In this document: in pieces, positions 51,122 to 60,004 of the stretch
Layout: each line of letters starts with the position of its first letter
Position numbering within the stretch: position 1 is the first letter of the stretch
Assembly (NCBI GenBank): GCA_024280115.1
Contig: JAJRQT010000016.1
Location: 1-64,000, forward strand
Reading direction: 5' to 3'
Length of the DNA: 64,000 nucleotides
DNA from: Bacteroidota bacterium
GTDB taxonomy: Bacteria > Bacteroidota > Bacteroidia > Cytophagales > Cyclobacteriaceae
Notes under the pieces: generated by a model
Seen by the model: only the letters and a program-made list of their open reading frames with translations
Told to the model about the DNA's origin: nothing
Database searches by the model: none
Program-made: the position numbers and the translations under genes

Positions 51122-53161
51122 ATGAATAAAAATGTCATTAACAAGGCAGCAGATAATATGAGAATATTGTCGGCGGCGATGGTAGAAAAGGCAAAATCGG
51201 GGCATCCTGGAGGTGCGATGGGTGGCGCTGATTTTGTACATATTCTATACTCAGAATTTTTAAATTTTGACCCGACAGATATGGCTTGGGCAAACAGGGA
51301 CAGGTTTTTCCTCGATCCGGGTCATATGTCGCCGATGCTATATTCAATTCTTGCGTTGGTCGGCACCTATTCGGTCGAAGACCTCGCCAGTTTCAGACAA
51401 TGGGGAAGCCCAACTCCCGGACACCCTGAATTGGATGTAAATAAGGGTGTGGAAAATACTTCCGGTCCATTGGGACAGGGACATACCATGGCAGTTGGCG
51501 CAGCCATTACCGAGCGATTTTTAGTTGAAAGATTTGGTGAATGGATGGCTCATAAAACTTATACTTTTATTTCAGATGGTGGCGTTCAAGAAGAAATATC
51601 ACAAGGTGCCGGACGAATTGCCGGCTATTTGGGACTGGGCAACCTGATCATGTTTTATGATTCCAATGATATTCAATTATCAACAGAAACCGATGCAGTA
51701 ACCATTGAGGATACTGAGGCAAAATATAAAGCATGGGGTTGGGAAGTTGTTACTATTGATGGAAATAATACAGAAGAAATCAGGTCTGCTTTAACAAAAG
51801 CTCAGAATCAAAAAGAGCGCCCATTCCTGATTATTGGAAAAACCATCATGGGTAAAGGGGCAGTTACGGAAGATGGTTCAAATTTCGAGCGGCAATGTTC
51901 TACTCATGGAATGCCATTGACCAACGCAGGCGCTTCTTTTGCAAAATCGATAGAAAACCTCGGTGGAGACCCTGAAAATCCATTTGTTATATTTGATGAT
52001 GTGGATGCTTACTGGAAAGAGGTAAGAGCTAAAAAGCAAAATGACGCCGCCGCTAAAAAAGATGCCCAGGCTAAGTGGGAAAATGAAAACCCTGAATTGG
52101 CCACTAAACTAAAAGCCTTTTTAAGTGGGAAAGCCCCCTCGATCAATTATGAGGAAATTATTCAAAAAGAGGATACTGCAACAAGAGGCGCATCTGCAGC
52201 AGTGTTGAGCTATTATGCCGACCATATCGAAAATATGATAGTTGCATCCGGCGACTTGTCAAATAGTGATAAGACAGATGGATTCCTGAAGAAAACCACT
52301 CAATTCAAAAAAGGTGATTTTTCCGGGTCTTTTTTGCAAGCCGGAGTCAGCGAATTGACCATGGCAGCAATTGCAAATGGCATGGCTCTCCACGGTGGTG
52401 TATTCCCTGTTTGTGGAACCTTCTTTGTATTTTCAGATTATATGAAACCCGCTGCGAGAATGGCTGGGTTGATGAAATTACCCGTAAAATATGTCTGGAC
52501 TCATGATGCTTTCAGAGTGGGTGAGGATGGACCAACTCATCAACCGGTTGAGCAGGAAGCACAAATTCGGCTTATGGAACAACTGAAAAATCATGATGGT
52601 AAAAACAGCATGCTGGTACTGAGACCGGCAGATGCTGTGGAAACTACCGTTTGCTGGAAACTGGCAATGGAAAATACAAATAGTCCGACAGCATTGTTGC
52701 TTTCCAGACAAAATATTACAGATGCTCCGGTAATCGGACCTTCCAGATATCAGGACGCACTGAAATCCGCTAATGGGGCATACATTGTAAAAGCTACCAA
52801 TGGAACACCTGATGTCGTTCTGGTAGCAAATGGCTCGGAAGTTGCGACACTGGTTGATGGAGCTAAGAAACTTGAAGAAGAGAAAGGACTAAAGGTACAA
52901 ATAGTCTCAGCGCCATCAGAAGGGTTGTTTAGAAATCAGGATGCTGCATACCAGGAAGAGGTAATTCCAGCCGATAAACCAACTTTTGGACTTACAGCAG
53001 GCTTGCCAGTAACACTCCGCGGGTTAGTGGGAGGCAGAGGCAAAGTCATTGGATTGGATCATTTTGGATATTCAGCTCCTTATAAAGTGCTTGATGAGAA
53101 ATTCGGATATACTGCGGAAAACGTATTCAATCAGGTTTTATCCTATTTAGAAACTTATTAA
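51122..53161 (+). CDS. tkt: Transketolase
   Basis: 679 residues of a thiamine-diphosphate transketolase of the pentose phosphate pathway. The N-terminal substrate/ThDP region shows KAKSGHPGGAMGGADF and RDRFFLDPGHMSPMLYS. GPLGQGHTMAVGAAITERF and the metal-binding TFISDGGVQEE then YDSNDIQLSTETD follow. The pyrimidine domain contains SKSADLSNSDKTDGF-like text and FSGSFLQAGVSELTMAAIANG, with CGTFFVFSDYMKPAARMAGLMKLPVKYVWTHDA and DGPTHQPVEQ containing the catalytic Glu. The C-terminal domain ends KVIGLDHFGYSAP. It is monocistronic with a strong terminator. Confidence 0.95.
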   Translation: MNKNVINKAADNMRILSAAMVEKAKSGHPGGAMGGADFVHILYSEFLNFDPTDMAWANRDRFFLDPGHMSPMLYSILALVGTYSVEDLASFRQWGSPTPGHPELDVNKGVENTSGPLGQGHTMAVGAAITERFLVERFGEWMAHKTYTFISDGGVQEEISQGAGRIAGYLGLGNLIMFYDSNDIQLSTETDAVTIEDTEAKYKAWGWEVVTIDGNNTEEIRSALTKAQNQKERPFLIIGKTIMGKGAVTEDGSNFERQCSTHGMPLTNAGASFAKSIENLGGDPENPFVIFDDVDAYWKEVRAKKQNDAAAKKDAQAKWENENPELATKLKAFLSGKAPSINYEEIIQKEDTATRGASAAVLSYYADHIENMIVASGDLSNSDKTDGFLKKTTQFKKGDFSGSFLQAGVSELTMAAIANGMALHGGVFPVCGTFFVFSDYMKPAARMAGLMKLPVKYVWTHDAFRVGEDGPTHQPVEQEAQIRLMEQLKNHDGKNSMLVLRPADAVETTVCWKLAMENTNSPTALLLSRQNITDAPVIGPSRYQDALKSANGAYIVKATNGTPDVVLVANGSEVATLVDGAKKLEEEKGLKVQIVSAPSEGLFRNQDAAYQEEVIPADKPTFGLTAGLPVTLRGLVGGRGKVIGLDHFGYSAPYKVLDEKFGYTAENVFNQVLSYLETY

Positions 53162-53189
53162 TTCAGAAAATCAATAGTGAAATATTTTT

Positions 53190-53215
53190 AAAGCCCCGGC
53201 TTTCGGGGCTTTTTG
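53190..53215 (+). terminator. Rho-independent terminator after tkt
   Basis: AAAGCCCCG (53190-53198), a 5-nt loop, CGGGGCTTT (53204-53212) and a T tract to 53215. It starts 28 nt after the stop of tkt, and lies just before the convergent transporter gene. Confidence 0.92.
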
Positions 53216-53241
53216 CATTTATTAAAATGACCAACCAATTA

Positions 53242-54624
53242 TCAGAATATCTGAACACCAAAAAAGATCTCAAGAATCGTGATGATGAAAATCGCCCCGA
53301 GCACCGGCGGGCTTATATACTGTAAGGAAAAACTAATATATTTTGCGAGAAAGGTCCTTGGAAATTTCGGATGCCCATGCGAAAGTTCCCTGAATAATTT
53401 ATGACGGTTCCAGACATAAATAGAAAATATACTGACCATCAAACCTCCAAATGGCAGTAAAGTGTTTGATGCAACGTCAGTCACAAAATCCATAAAATTC
53501 ACAGGTTTATCCGCACCAACATAAGTGATGAAATTGGTAAAAAATTCAGAATATCCATTGCCGAGCATCGAGGGGATTCCTAATAAAAAAATAACTGCAG
53601 CCGAATACCAGACTGCATATTTTCTTTTTATTTTATGTTTGTCCACCATATAGGCTACAGGTAATTCCATCAGTGAAATGGTGGAAGTCAGCGCTGCAAA
53701 AGCAAGCAATAAAAAGAAAAGCGCACCGATTATAACTCCAAGTGACGGACCCATGGATTGGAAAATTCCCGGCATGGTCATGAATATTAATCCTGCACCA
53801 CCTTCAGGTTCAATTCCTTGTGAAAATACAAAAGGAAAAATCATTAATCCTGCAAGAAAAGCAATTCCAACATCAGCTATTGTTATAAGAGCACCGGCTG
53901 ACACGATGTTTTCCTTTCTGCTCAAATAGCTGCCGTATGTCATAAGAGCACCGAGACCCAGCGAAAGAGAGAAGAACGATTGTCCCAATGCCCGATAAAT
54001 AACATTCAAATTTAACTTAGAAAAATCGGGAACTAAATAAAATTTAACCCCATCCATGGCTCTATCCAGCGTCAATGCATATATTGTCAGAACAAGGATG
54101 ATGATAATCAGAACTGGCATCAGAATTTTGCTAAATTTTTCAATGCCTTTTGTAATACCCTGGGATACGATATAAGCCGTACCTATTAAAAAGGCGAGCG
54201 CATATCCACCAACTTCAGCGATGTCAGTTACATATTCTTCAAAATGATGGCCTATTTCAAAATTCCCAAGAAGCATTTCAACAAAATAGCCTAAAACCCA
54301 GCCTGAGACTACATTGTAAAATGATAAAATCACCACCGCACAAAACACGCCTAAAATTCCTATAATTGACCAATTAGGATGTCCGAGAGGTTTAAATGCC
54401 AGTGCAGCACTTTTCTGAGCCCTTCTTCCAATGGCGATTTCGCTAACGAGTATAGGATAGCACAAAACGAAGGAAAACAGCAGATAGACAATTAAGAAAG
54501 CCGAGCCTCCTCCTTTCCCGACTTCAAAAGGGAATTTCCAGATATTCCCCAGACCTACCGCGCTGCCTGCTGCCGCAGCTATAAATCCGAATTTATTTGA
54601 AAATTTGCCTCTGCTTGCTGCCAT
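53242..54624 (-). CDS. Sodium-dependent transporter, NSS (SNF) family
   Basis: 460 residues with about 11-12 membrane helices. The first helix has the NSS hallmark FIAAAAGSAVGLGNIWKFPF, which lines the sodium sites, and the second carries a GGGSAFLIVYLL pattern. Other family blocks are PILVSEIAIGRRAQKSA, QSFFSLSLGLGALMTYGSYLSRK and AFAALTSTISLMELPVAYMVD. It is probably an amino-acid:sodium symporter. It converges with tkt, 80 nt apart. Confidence 0.9.
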   Translation of the reverse strand: MAASRGKFSNKFGFIAAAAGSAVGLGNIWKFPFEVGKGGGSAFLIVYLLFSFVLCYPILVSEIAIGRRAQKSAALAFKPLGHPNWSIIGILGVFCAVVILSFYNVVSGWVLGYFVEMLLGNFEIGHHFEEYVTDIAEVGGYALAFLIGTAYIVSQGITKGIEKFSKILMPVLIIIILVLTIYALTLDRAMDGVKFYLVPDFSKLNLNVIYRALGQSFFSLSLGLGALMTYGSYLSRKENIVSAGALITIADVGIAFLAGLMIFPFVFSQGIEPEGGAGLIFMTMPGIFQSMGPSLGVIIGALFFLLLAFAALTSTISLMELPVAYMVDKHKIKRKYAVWYSAAVIFLLGIPSMLGNGYSEFFTNFITYVGADKPVNFMDFVTDVASNTLLPFGGLMVSIFSIYVWNRHKLFRELSHGHPKFPRTFLAKYISFSLQYISPPVLGAIFIITILEIFFGVQIF

Positions 54625-54789
54625 AAACTACTACGGGATTGTCATTTCTGAGAAGTTTTCAAAAAAAACATATTAATCGATACTTACCAAATAATTTCTT
54701 CTATTCATTTTTTCAGAATAGAATATTAGAATCTTATTGTAACATAAAATTAAGTTTGGAGAATATGACAAAAAGCATAATTCATTTAT

Positions 54790-54898
54790 AATATAAGTAC
54801 CATTGTCATTTAGTTAAGAATACGATTGTCTTACCTCTCCCTTTACCCTCTCCAGAGAGGGATAATTGGCGCTTAACTAAATGACATTGATATAAGTA
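54790..54898. mobile_element. MITE-like inverted-repeat element with 9-bp direct repeats
   Basis: Arms CATTGTCATTTAGTTAAG (54801-54818) and CTTAACTAAATGACATTG (54872-54889) are inverted repeats with one mismatch. They enclose a 53-bp centre with no coding capacity. The 9-bp sequence ATATAAGTA occurs on both sides (54791-54799 and 54890-54898) as expected of a target duplication, one base off the left arm. The centre contains text (CTTTACCCTCTCCAGAGAGGG) of the kind found in intergenic repeats. The element sits in the gap after the DUF1501 gene. Confidence 0.6.
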
Positions 54899-54917
54899 AT
54901 CAAAGTAGAGTGAATAT

Positions 54918-56399
54918 TTAAGCTAAAATTTCATTGATCACCCTACCGCTCACATCTGTCAACCTGAAGGGTCTGCCCTGATATGGATATGTCATTTGTT
55001 CATGGTTAAATCCCAATAAATGCAATATTGTCGCCTGAATATCGAAGGTTGAAACCTGCCCCTCTACCCCACTATATCCAATCTCATCTGTTTCACCAAA
55101 ACTGGTTCCTTTTTTCAGGCCACCTCCGGCCATCCAAATAGTAAATGCATCTGCATGGTGGTCTCTTCCCTTAAATGGATTTGTTTTCCCTTCCCGGTTT
55201 TCCTGCATGGGCGTTCGCCCGAATTCTCCTCCCCAAATCACCAAAGTCTCCTCCAGCAATCCACGCTGTTTCAAATCGAGTACCAGTGCAGTAACCGCCT
55301 TGTCAGTTTGCCTACATTTGTTCACCAAACCAATATCTATAGAGCCTCTCTCCGAAGTTCCATGAGTATCCCAACCCCAGTCAAATAGCTGAACATAACG
55401 CACTCCTTTCTCGATCAATTTTCGGGCCAACAGAGCATTATTGGCAAAAATAGATTTGCTGGGATCGCTACCATACATGTTGTGAATGTACGCTGGCTCA
55501 TCAGCAATATTCATGACCTCGGGAACAGTCGTTTGCATCTTGAATGCAAGTTCATACTGAGAAATCCTTGTGAGAATTTCCGGGTCATTAAATTCATTAT
55601 ATGACAAACTATTTATTTCATTAAGTGCGTTGATTGAAGCTTTTCTTTGATCACGGTTTATATCTTCCGGATTTTTTATAAAAAGCACAGGATCACCATC
55701 GGATCGGCATTGAATTCCCTGGTAAACAGAAGGCAAAAAACCACTTCCCCAAACACTTTTTCCCGCATCGGGATTGTTACCCCCGGAGGTCAATACCACA
55801 TAACCTGGCAGATTGGAATTTTCTGATCCCAACCCATAAGTTACCCAGGACCCCATACTTGGTCTTCCCAATCTTGGGCTGCCCGTGTGCATAAGCAATT
55901 GTGCAGGAGCATGATTGAATTGATCTGTATGAACAGCTTTTAAAAAAGTAAGCTCATCCGCTATAGTCGAGAGATGTGGCAAATAGTTTGAGATCCAGGC
56001 CCCGCTTTCTCCGTGTTGTTTAAATTTTGCCTGCGGACCCAGCATTTTAGGAATTCCGCGGATAAAGGCAAATCGTTTTCCTTCCAGCAGGGATGGAGGG
56101 CACTCTTTTCCATCAAGCTTTATAAGATCAGGCTTGTGCTCAAACAACTCAAGTTGGGACGGGGCACCGGCCATATGTATATAAATCACATTTTTTACCT
56201 TCCCCGGATAATGTGGTGATTTTGGATCCATTGGATTTCCCAGGAAACCTACATTTGGTTTGACTCCGGATGCTGAATTGCCACAACCACCCATCAGTGA
56301 TGAAAGGGCTAATCCTCCCAATCCCATAGAACAGCTTTTTAGAAAATGCCTCCGGGTTTGTTCTTCTAATCTTTTTAGTTTTTCACCTTCTATTGTCAC
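54918..56399 (-). CDS. DUF1501 domain protein with Tat-type signal
   Basis: 493 residues. The N-terminus RRHFLKSCSMGLGGLALSSLMGGCG combines a twin-arginine-like motif and a possible lipidation Cys. The body is the DUF1501 domain, a sulfatase/alkaline phosphatase-like fold: NVIYIHMAGAPSQLELFEHKPDL, ISNYLPHLSTIADELTFL, and LVIWGGEFGRTPMQENREG, GRDHHADAFTIWMAGGG, FGETDEIGYSGVEGQVSTFDIQATILHLLGFNH. These are the typical C-terminal blocks. It always pairs with PSD1 genes; here it lies 99 nt downstream of the PSD1 stop, on the same strand. Substrate unknown. Confidence 0.88.
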   Translation of the reverse strand: MTIEGEKLKRLEEQTRRHFLKSCSMGLGGLALSSLMGGCGNSASGVKPNVGFLGNPMDPKSPHYPGKVKNVIYIHMAGAPSQLELFEHKPDLIKLDGKECPPSLLEGKRFAFIRGIPKMLGPQAKFKQHGESGAWISNYLPHLSTIADELTFLKAVHTDQFNHAPAQLLMHTGSPRLGRPSMGSWVTYGLGSENSNLPGYVVLTSGGNNPDAGKSVWGSGFLPSVYQGIQCRSDGDPVLFIKNPEDINRDQRKASINALNEINSLSYNEFNDPEILTRISQYELAFKMQTTVPEVMNIADEPAYIHNMYGSDPSKSIFANNALLARKLIEKGVRYVQLFDWGWDTHGTSERGSIDIGLVNKCRQTDKAVTALVLDLKQRGLLEETLVIWGGEFGRTPMQENREGKTNPFKGRDHHADAFTIWMAGGGLKKGTSFGETDEIGYSGVEGQVSTFDIQATILHLLGFNHEQMTYPYQGRPFRLTDVSGRVINEILA

Positions 56400-56449
56400 A
56401 GTTTTATTAAATAGGTAATTTATATTTGTTTAGAATTCCAAAGATTTTC

Positions 56450-56498
56450 TAACTCCAGGCTTCCGACTCCTAACTTCGGGCTTCCAACTTCCAACTTC
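56450..56498. repeat. Degenerate tandem repeat of a CTTCCAACTT-like unit
   Basis: Short units such as AACTCCAGGCTTCCGACTCC and AACTTCGGGCTTCCAACTTC recur in tandem right up to the stop of the PSD1 gene. Similar low-complexity runs in Bacteroidota intergenic DNA have no known function. Confidence 0.4.
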
Positions 56499-59237
56499 TC
56501 AATTTTTCATGATAAATTCATCTAGGTTCAGCATAGTATTGGCAACGATGTTCATTGCTCTCCTATGTTTTTCATTTGGAAATTCATTGACTCGATACGC
56601 CACATTTTTAATTAACTCTTCTTCATTTACTTCATCATATAACCGTAGGAGGATTTCCAGTTTCTCCTCCTCAATTTCTTTATACATCATGAGTTTATAT
56701 CCATATTTGATCTGATCAGCCACCTGATTCCCACCGTTCTCCATCATGCGTCTGGCAAAATGCATGGAAGTTTCCACATAAACACTATCGTTCAATGTAA
56801 CCAAAGCCTGAAGCGGTGTATTGGTATTTATCCTTCTGGAAGTACACACCTCCCTGGCCATCACATCAAATAGAAGCATGGATGGGTATGCGCCTGTTCG
56901 TTTCCAATAGGTATAAATAGCCCGTCGGTATTGATCCTCTCCCTCACTCCTAATCCACTTCCGACCATTATAGGGTGAATTCCAGATTCCATCGGGCTGA
57001 TATGGCATTACACTCGGCCCATACATTTTAGGGCTGAATAACCCACTTACCACCAGGGCCTGATCTCGGATCTGCTCTGCGGTCAGACGGATTCGGGGTC
57101 CCCTGGCATAATATTTATTTTTTGGGTCAATATTCAGATGATCCGGTTTGCTAAAGGATGATTGTTGATATGCAGCTGACGAAACAATATATTTTAAAAG
57201 CGCTTTGGTACTCCAATTAAACTCATTCATAAATTTAAATGACAAATAATCCAATAGCTCCCTATGCGTTGGTGGAATCCCCTGGGTTCCGAAGTCTTCC
57301 AAAGTTTCTATAATTCCATATCCAAAGAGTTGTTCCCACAGCCTGTTTACATAGGTTCTGGCTGTTAGCGGATTTTGAGGGCTAACCATCCAGGAAGCCA
57401 AACCGAGTCGATTGGCAGGAGCATCTTCTTGTAAAGTGTTCATAATTTCCGGTACACCCGGTTGTAGCAAACCACCTGTCGTAAGCCAGTTACCCCGCTC
57501 AAAAAGTCTCGTTTCCCGTGCAAGGTCTTTTGGATTCTCAAGCATTATCGGGGTTTTGAGGGTTTTTGCGTTGATCAATTGCCGGAATTTATTTAATGCA
57601 TCAGCGTACCCTTCTGCTTCAGCTCCCGGAAACTGCTCGGTAAAATAAAACCAGTCAAACATCAAACCGTTGTTCAGCGGGTTTTTAAGGTTTGGATTAT
57701 AATAGGTGAAATAAAGATCATGTGTACCGGTGACCTGTTGGAAATTAATTTCATTAAATATCCATTTCTTTTTGGTATCTGCAACTTTGATTTTTTTCAA
57801 AACAGGACCATTAATACTATCCAGGTGAATATCCCATATTCCCCCCGGGAGAAAACTCCTGTACCGGTAAATAAGTGTGTTTTTCCCATCGAGATTTACC
57901 TTCTTTAATCTGCTTGAACCATTATTCCGGAATACCAGCCATTTGGTATCGGCCAGCTCACTATTCACAAAATGATCACTTGTAAGAGAATTAATACTCG
58001 GTTGCCAGGTTTTTACAAATCTTGTGATTTTATCAGCTCGTTTCTTATCCACATTTTCAATAAGCCAATTTTTAAGCTCAACCAATCTGACACTGTCCAA
58101 TCCTCTAAAATCACGTAAAACGGGATAGTCATCAAAAGTATCTTCATCGCGTGAATTATTGAAATATGCCATAAATTTGTAATAATCCTCGTGTTTGAAA
58201 GGATCGTATGGATGAGCGTGACATTGCACGCAGGAAAATGTAGTACCCATGGTCACCTCCCACGTAGTGTTCACACGATCAATTACTGCGGCGACGCGAA
58301 ATTCTTCATTGTCGGTCCCACCCTCATCGTTGGTCATGGTATTTCTGTGAAATGCTGTCGCGATCAATTGATCATCAGAAGGGTTGGGCAAAAGATCTCC
58401 AGCGATCTGCTCGGTTAAAAACTGATCGTATGGCATATCTTTATTAAATGCCCTGATCAGCCAATCGCGATACTTCCAGATCGTCCGGGCATCATCACGT
58501 TCATATCCTTTTGTGTCAGAATACCTGGACAGATCCATCCACATACCTGCCCATTTTTCTCCAAAATGTTGCGAGTTCAGAAGTTCATCAATATAAGCAT
58601 TCAGTGCATATTCAGATGGATCACTTTTTAATTTATCAAAAGCATTATTTGGAGGAGGCAGACCGATTAGATCAAAAGACAATCTTCTGGCAAGAGTAGG
58701 TAGGTTAGCTGGTTGAGAAGTATTGAGTTTCAGCTCTTTTACTTTAGTATATATAAAATTATCAACATCATTTTTTCTCCAGGCTTTAAATTGGTCATCG
58801 CTGGAATACTGATCTGGAATAACTACATTTTCTACAGGAACATATGCCCAATGGGTGCCCCATTTTGCTCCCTGCTCTATCCAATTTTCTAAAATATCTA
58901 TCTCCTTTTTAGTTAGTGGTTCCTTTTCATAAGGCATGCGCTCTTCGGGATCTTTGCTGAGCAGTCGCCTGATCATTTCACTTTGTCCCGGATGACCGGG
59001 TACAATTGCCGGAGTTCCGGATTCTGTATTTCCTTTAGCTTCTGCTTCAAATAACAAGCTGAATCCCCCGTTTTGCTTTACGCCACCATGACAAGTGATG
59101 CAGTGCTTATTCAGGATCGGCTTTACCTGGGTAATATAATCAACTTCTTTATCGGGAATAATCATCCAAATAACCAGACCGGAAAAGACCAGAAGCAGTA
59201 TGATGGGTAATGATTTGGATGATTTCAGTTTTCTCAT
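56499..59237 (-). CDS. PSD1 protein: cytochrome-c-like, DUF1549 and DUF1553 domains
   Basis: 912 residues from ATG 59237 (an ATG at 59252 adds five). An N-terminal hydrophobic anchor is followed by a planctomycete-type cytochrome c domain with a haem motif HCITCH (KHCITCHGGVKQNGG, about residues 45-55) and a downstream Met region. The DUF1549 domain includes SFDLIGLPP, WAGMWMDLSRYSDTKGYERD, and FSCVQCHAHPYDPFKHEDYY with a second CxxCH. The DUF1553 domain has NPLTARTYVNRLWEQLFGYGIIETLEDFG and INTNTPLQALVTLND. Such proteins are common in Planctomycetes and Bacteroidota with sulfatases and DUF1501; the role is not established. Confidence 0.88.
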   Translation of the reverse strand: MRKLKSSKSLPIILLLVFSGLVIWMIIPDKEVDYITQVKPILNKHCITCHGGVKQNGGFSLLFEAEAKGNTESGTPAIVPGHPGQSEMIRRLLSKDPEERMPYEKEPLTKKEIDILENWIEQGAKWGTHWAYVPVENVVIPDQYSSDDQFKAWRKNDVDNFIYTKVKELKLNTSQPANLPTLARRLSFDLIGLPPPNNAFDKLKSDPSEYALNAYIDELLNSQHFGEKWAGMWMDLSRYSDTKGYERDDARTIWKYRDWLIRAFNKDMPYDQFLTEQIAGDLLPNPSDDQLIATAFHRNTMTNDEGGTDNEEFRVAAVIDRVNTTWEVTMGTTFSCVQCHAHPYDPFKHEDYYKFMAYFNNSRDEDTFDDYPVLRDFRGLDSVRLVELKNWLIENVDKKRADKITRFVKTWQPSINSLTSDHFVNSELADTKWLVFRNNGSSRLKKVNLDGKNTLIYRYRSFLPGGIWDIHLDSINGPVLKKIKVADTKKKWIFNEINFQQVTGTHDLYFTYYNPNLKNPLNNGLMFDWFYFTEQFPGAEAEGYADALNKFRQLINAKTLKTPIMLENPKDLARETRLFERGNWLTTGGLLQPGVPEIMNTLQEDAPANRLGLASWMVSPQNPLTARTYVNRLWEQLFGYGIIETLEDFGTQGIPPTHRELLDYLSFKFMNEFNWSTKALLKYIVSSAAYQQSSFSKPDHLNIDPKNKYYARGPRIRLTAEQIRDQALVVSGLFSPKMYGPSVMPYQPDGIWNSPYNGRKWIRSEGEDQYRRAIYTYWKRTGAYPSMLLFDVMAREVCTSRRINTNTPLQALVTLNDSVYVETSMHFARRMMENGGNQVADQIKYGYKLMMYKEIEEEKLEILLRLYDEVNEEELIKNVAYRVNEFPNEKHRRAMNIVANTMLNLDEFIMKN

Positions 59238-59356
59238 TGTAGCAAAGTACAAAATTAATCGCGAATTAGTATGATGATCTTAGCCCATGTTCTTGGAAAT
59301 CATATTAATACTATTGTATAATTTACAATCAATACAAATGATTTGTGAGTTTTTAT

Positions 59357-59386
59357 CCTCAGAGTCTTCTTCGAATGACTCTGAGG
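59357..59386 (-). terminator. Terminator-like hairpin next to a G6CG6 run
   Basis: CCTCAGAGTC (59357-59366) pairs with GACTCTGAGG (59377-59386). It lies 43 nt beyond the stop of the minus-strand gene ending at 59430. A run of six G, one C, six G (59385-59397) adjoins the right arm, notable in this AT-rich DNA. No strong T tract. Confidence 0.45.
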
Positions 59387-59429
59387 GGGGCGGGGGGAAA
59401 TTAAAGTTTACGGACCTACTAAAATTATA

Positions 59430-59996
59430 TCACAATATTTTTAATATCCGTTTCAATCCCCTGGTGTACAATTCATTTTTTATTGGCGATTCATCCAGAT
59501 AATGGAGCCTGGCTTCATTTGTAAGTGAAACTAAATCTGAACTATTCAAAGATTCTTCAAAAAATACCTTTAGTATTATAACTGTTTTTAAGGCGATTGC
59601 CCTAACCCTCATGGTATGCTCTGATCCCCTTGATGGATGGAGATGTATATAATTTCCATGGGATCTGCCAAAAACCAGCGTCCAGGTCGAGTGGTCACTG
59701 AGGACAATCGATGCATATTTTCCGGGAGCTTTTTGGATAAAATCATGATAATTTTTTTCATAATAACAATTCTCGGTTTTCAAATCCAATTCAATTTCTT
59801 TCGCAATTTTAAAAAGTGATAATTCTCCATAATAAAAGTCAATCATGGAGTTGCCAATTTTTTTTATGATGGTATTTATTTCATTTTTAGATAAACCATT
59901 GTCTCTGGCTTTTTCGATAATTTCTAAAACAGCGCCCCGATGATGTTTAAGTGAGTTGAATAGGAAAGGTGTTGGCAGATGCTGGTTGAGCTCCAT
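59430..59996 (-). CDS. Hypothetical protein encoded beside App1-like phosphatase
   Basis: 188 residues, no signal peptide or membrane helix. The N-terminal half is helical (LEIIEKARDNGLSKNEINTIIKKIGNSMIDFYYGELSLFKIAKEIEL). The middle has a block HSTWTLVFGRSHGNYIHLHPSRGSEHTMRVRA that looks like a conserved ligand or metal region with several His. The end is helical. It follows the App1-like gene by 8 nt on the same strand, so the two are co-transcribed. Family unknown. Confidence 0.6.
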   Translation of the reverse strand: MELNQHLPTPFLFNSLKHHRGAVLEIIEKARDNGLSKNEINTIIKKIGNSMIDFYYGELSLFKIAKEIELDLKTENCYYEKNYHDFIQKAPGKYASIVLSDHSTWTLVFGRSHGNYIHLHPSRGSEHTMRVRAIALKTVIILKVFFEESLNSSDLVSLTNEARLHYLDESPIKNELYTRGLKRILKIL

Positions 59997-60004
59997 GACG
60001 ATTC

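Noticed and set aside
59287-59502. Plus-strand frame of 71 codons after the PSD1 gene
   Set aside because: It runs into the unknown gene on the other strand and has low-complexity, Leu/Ser-rich composition.
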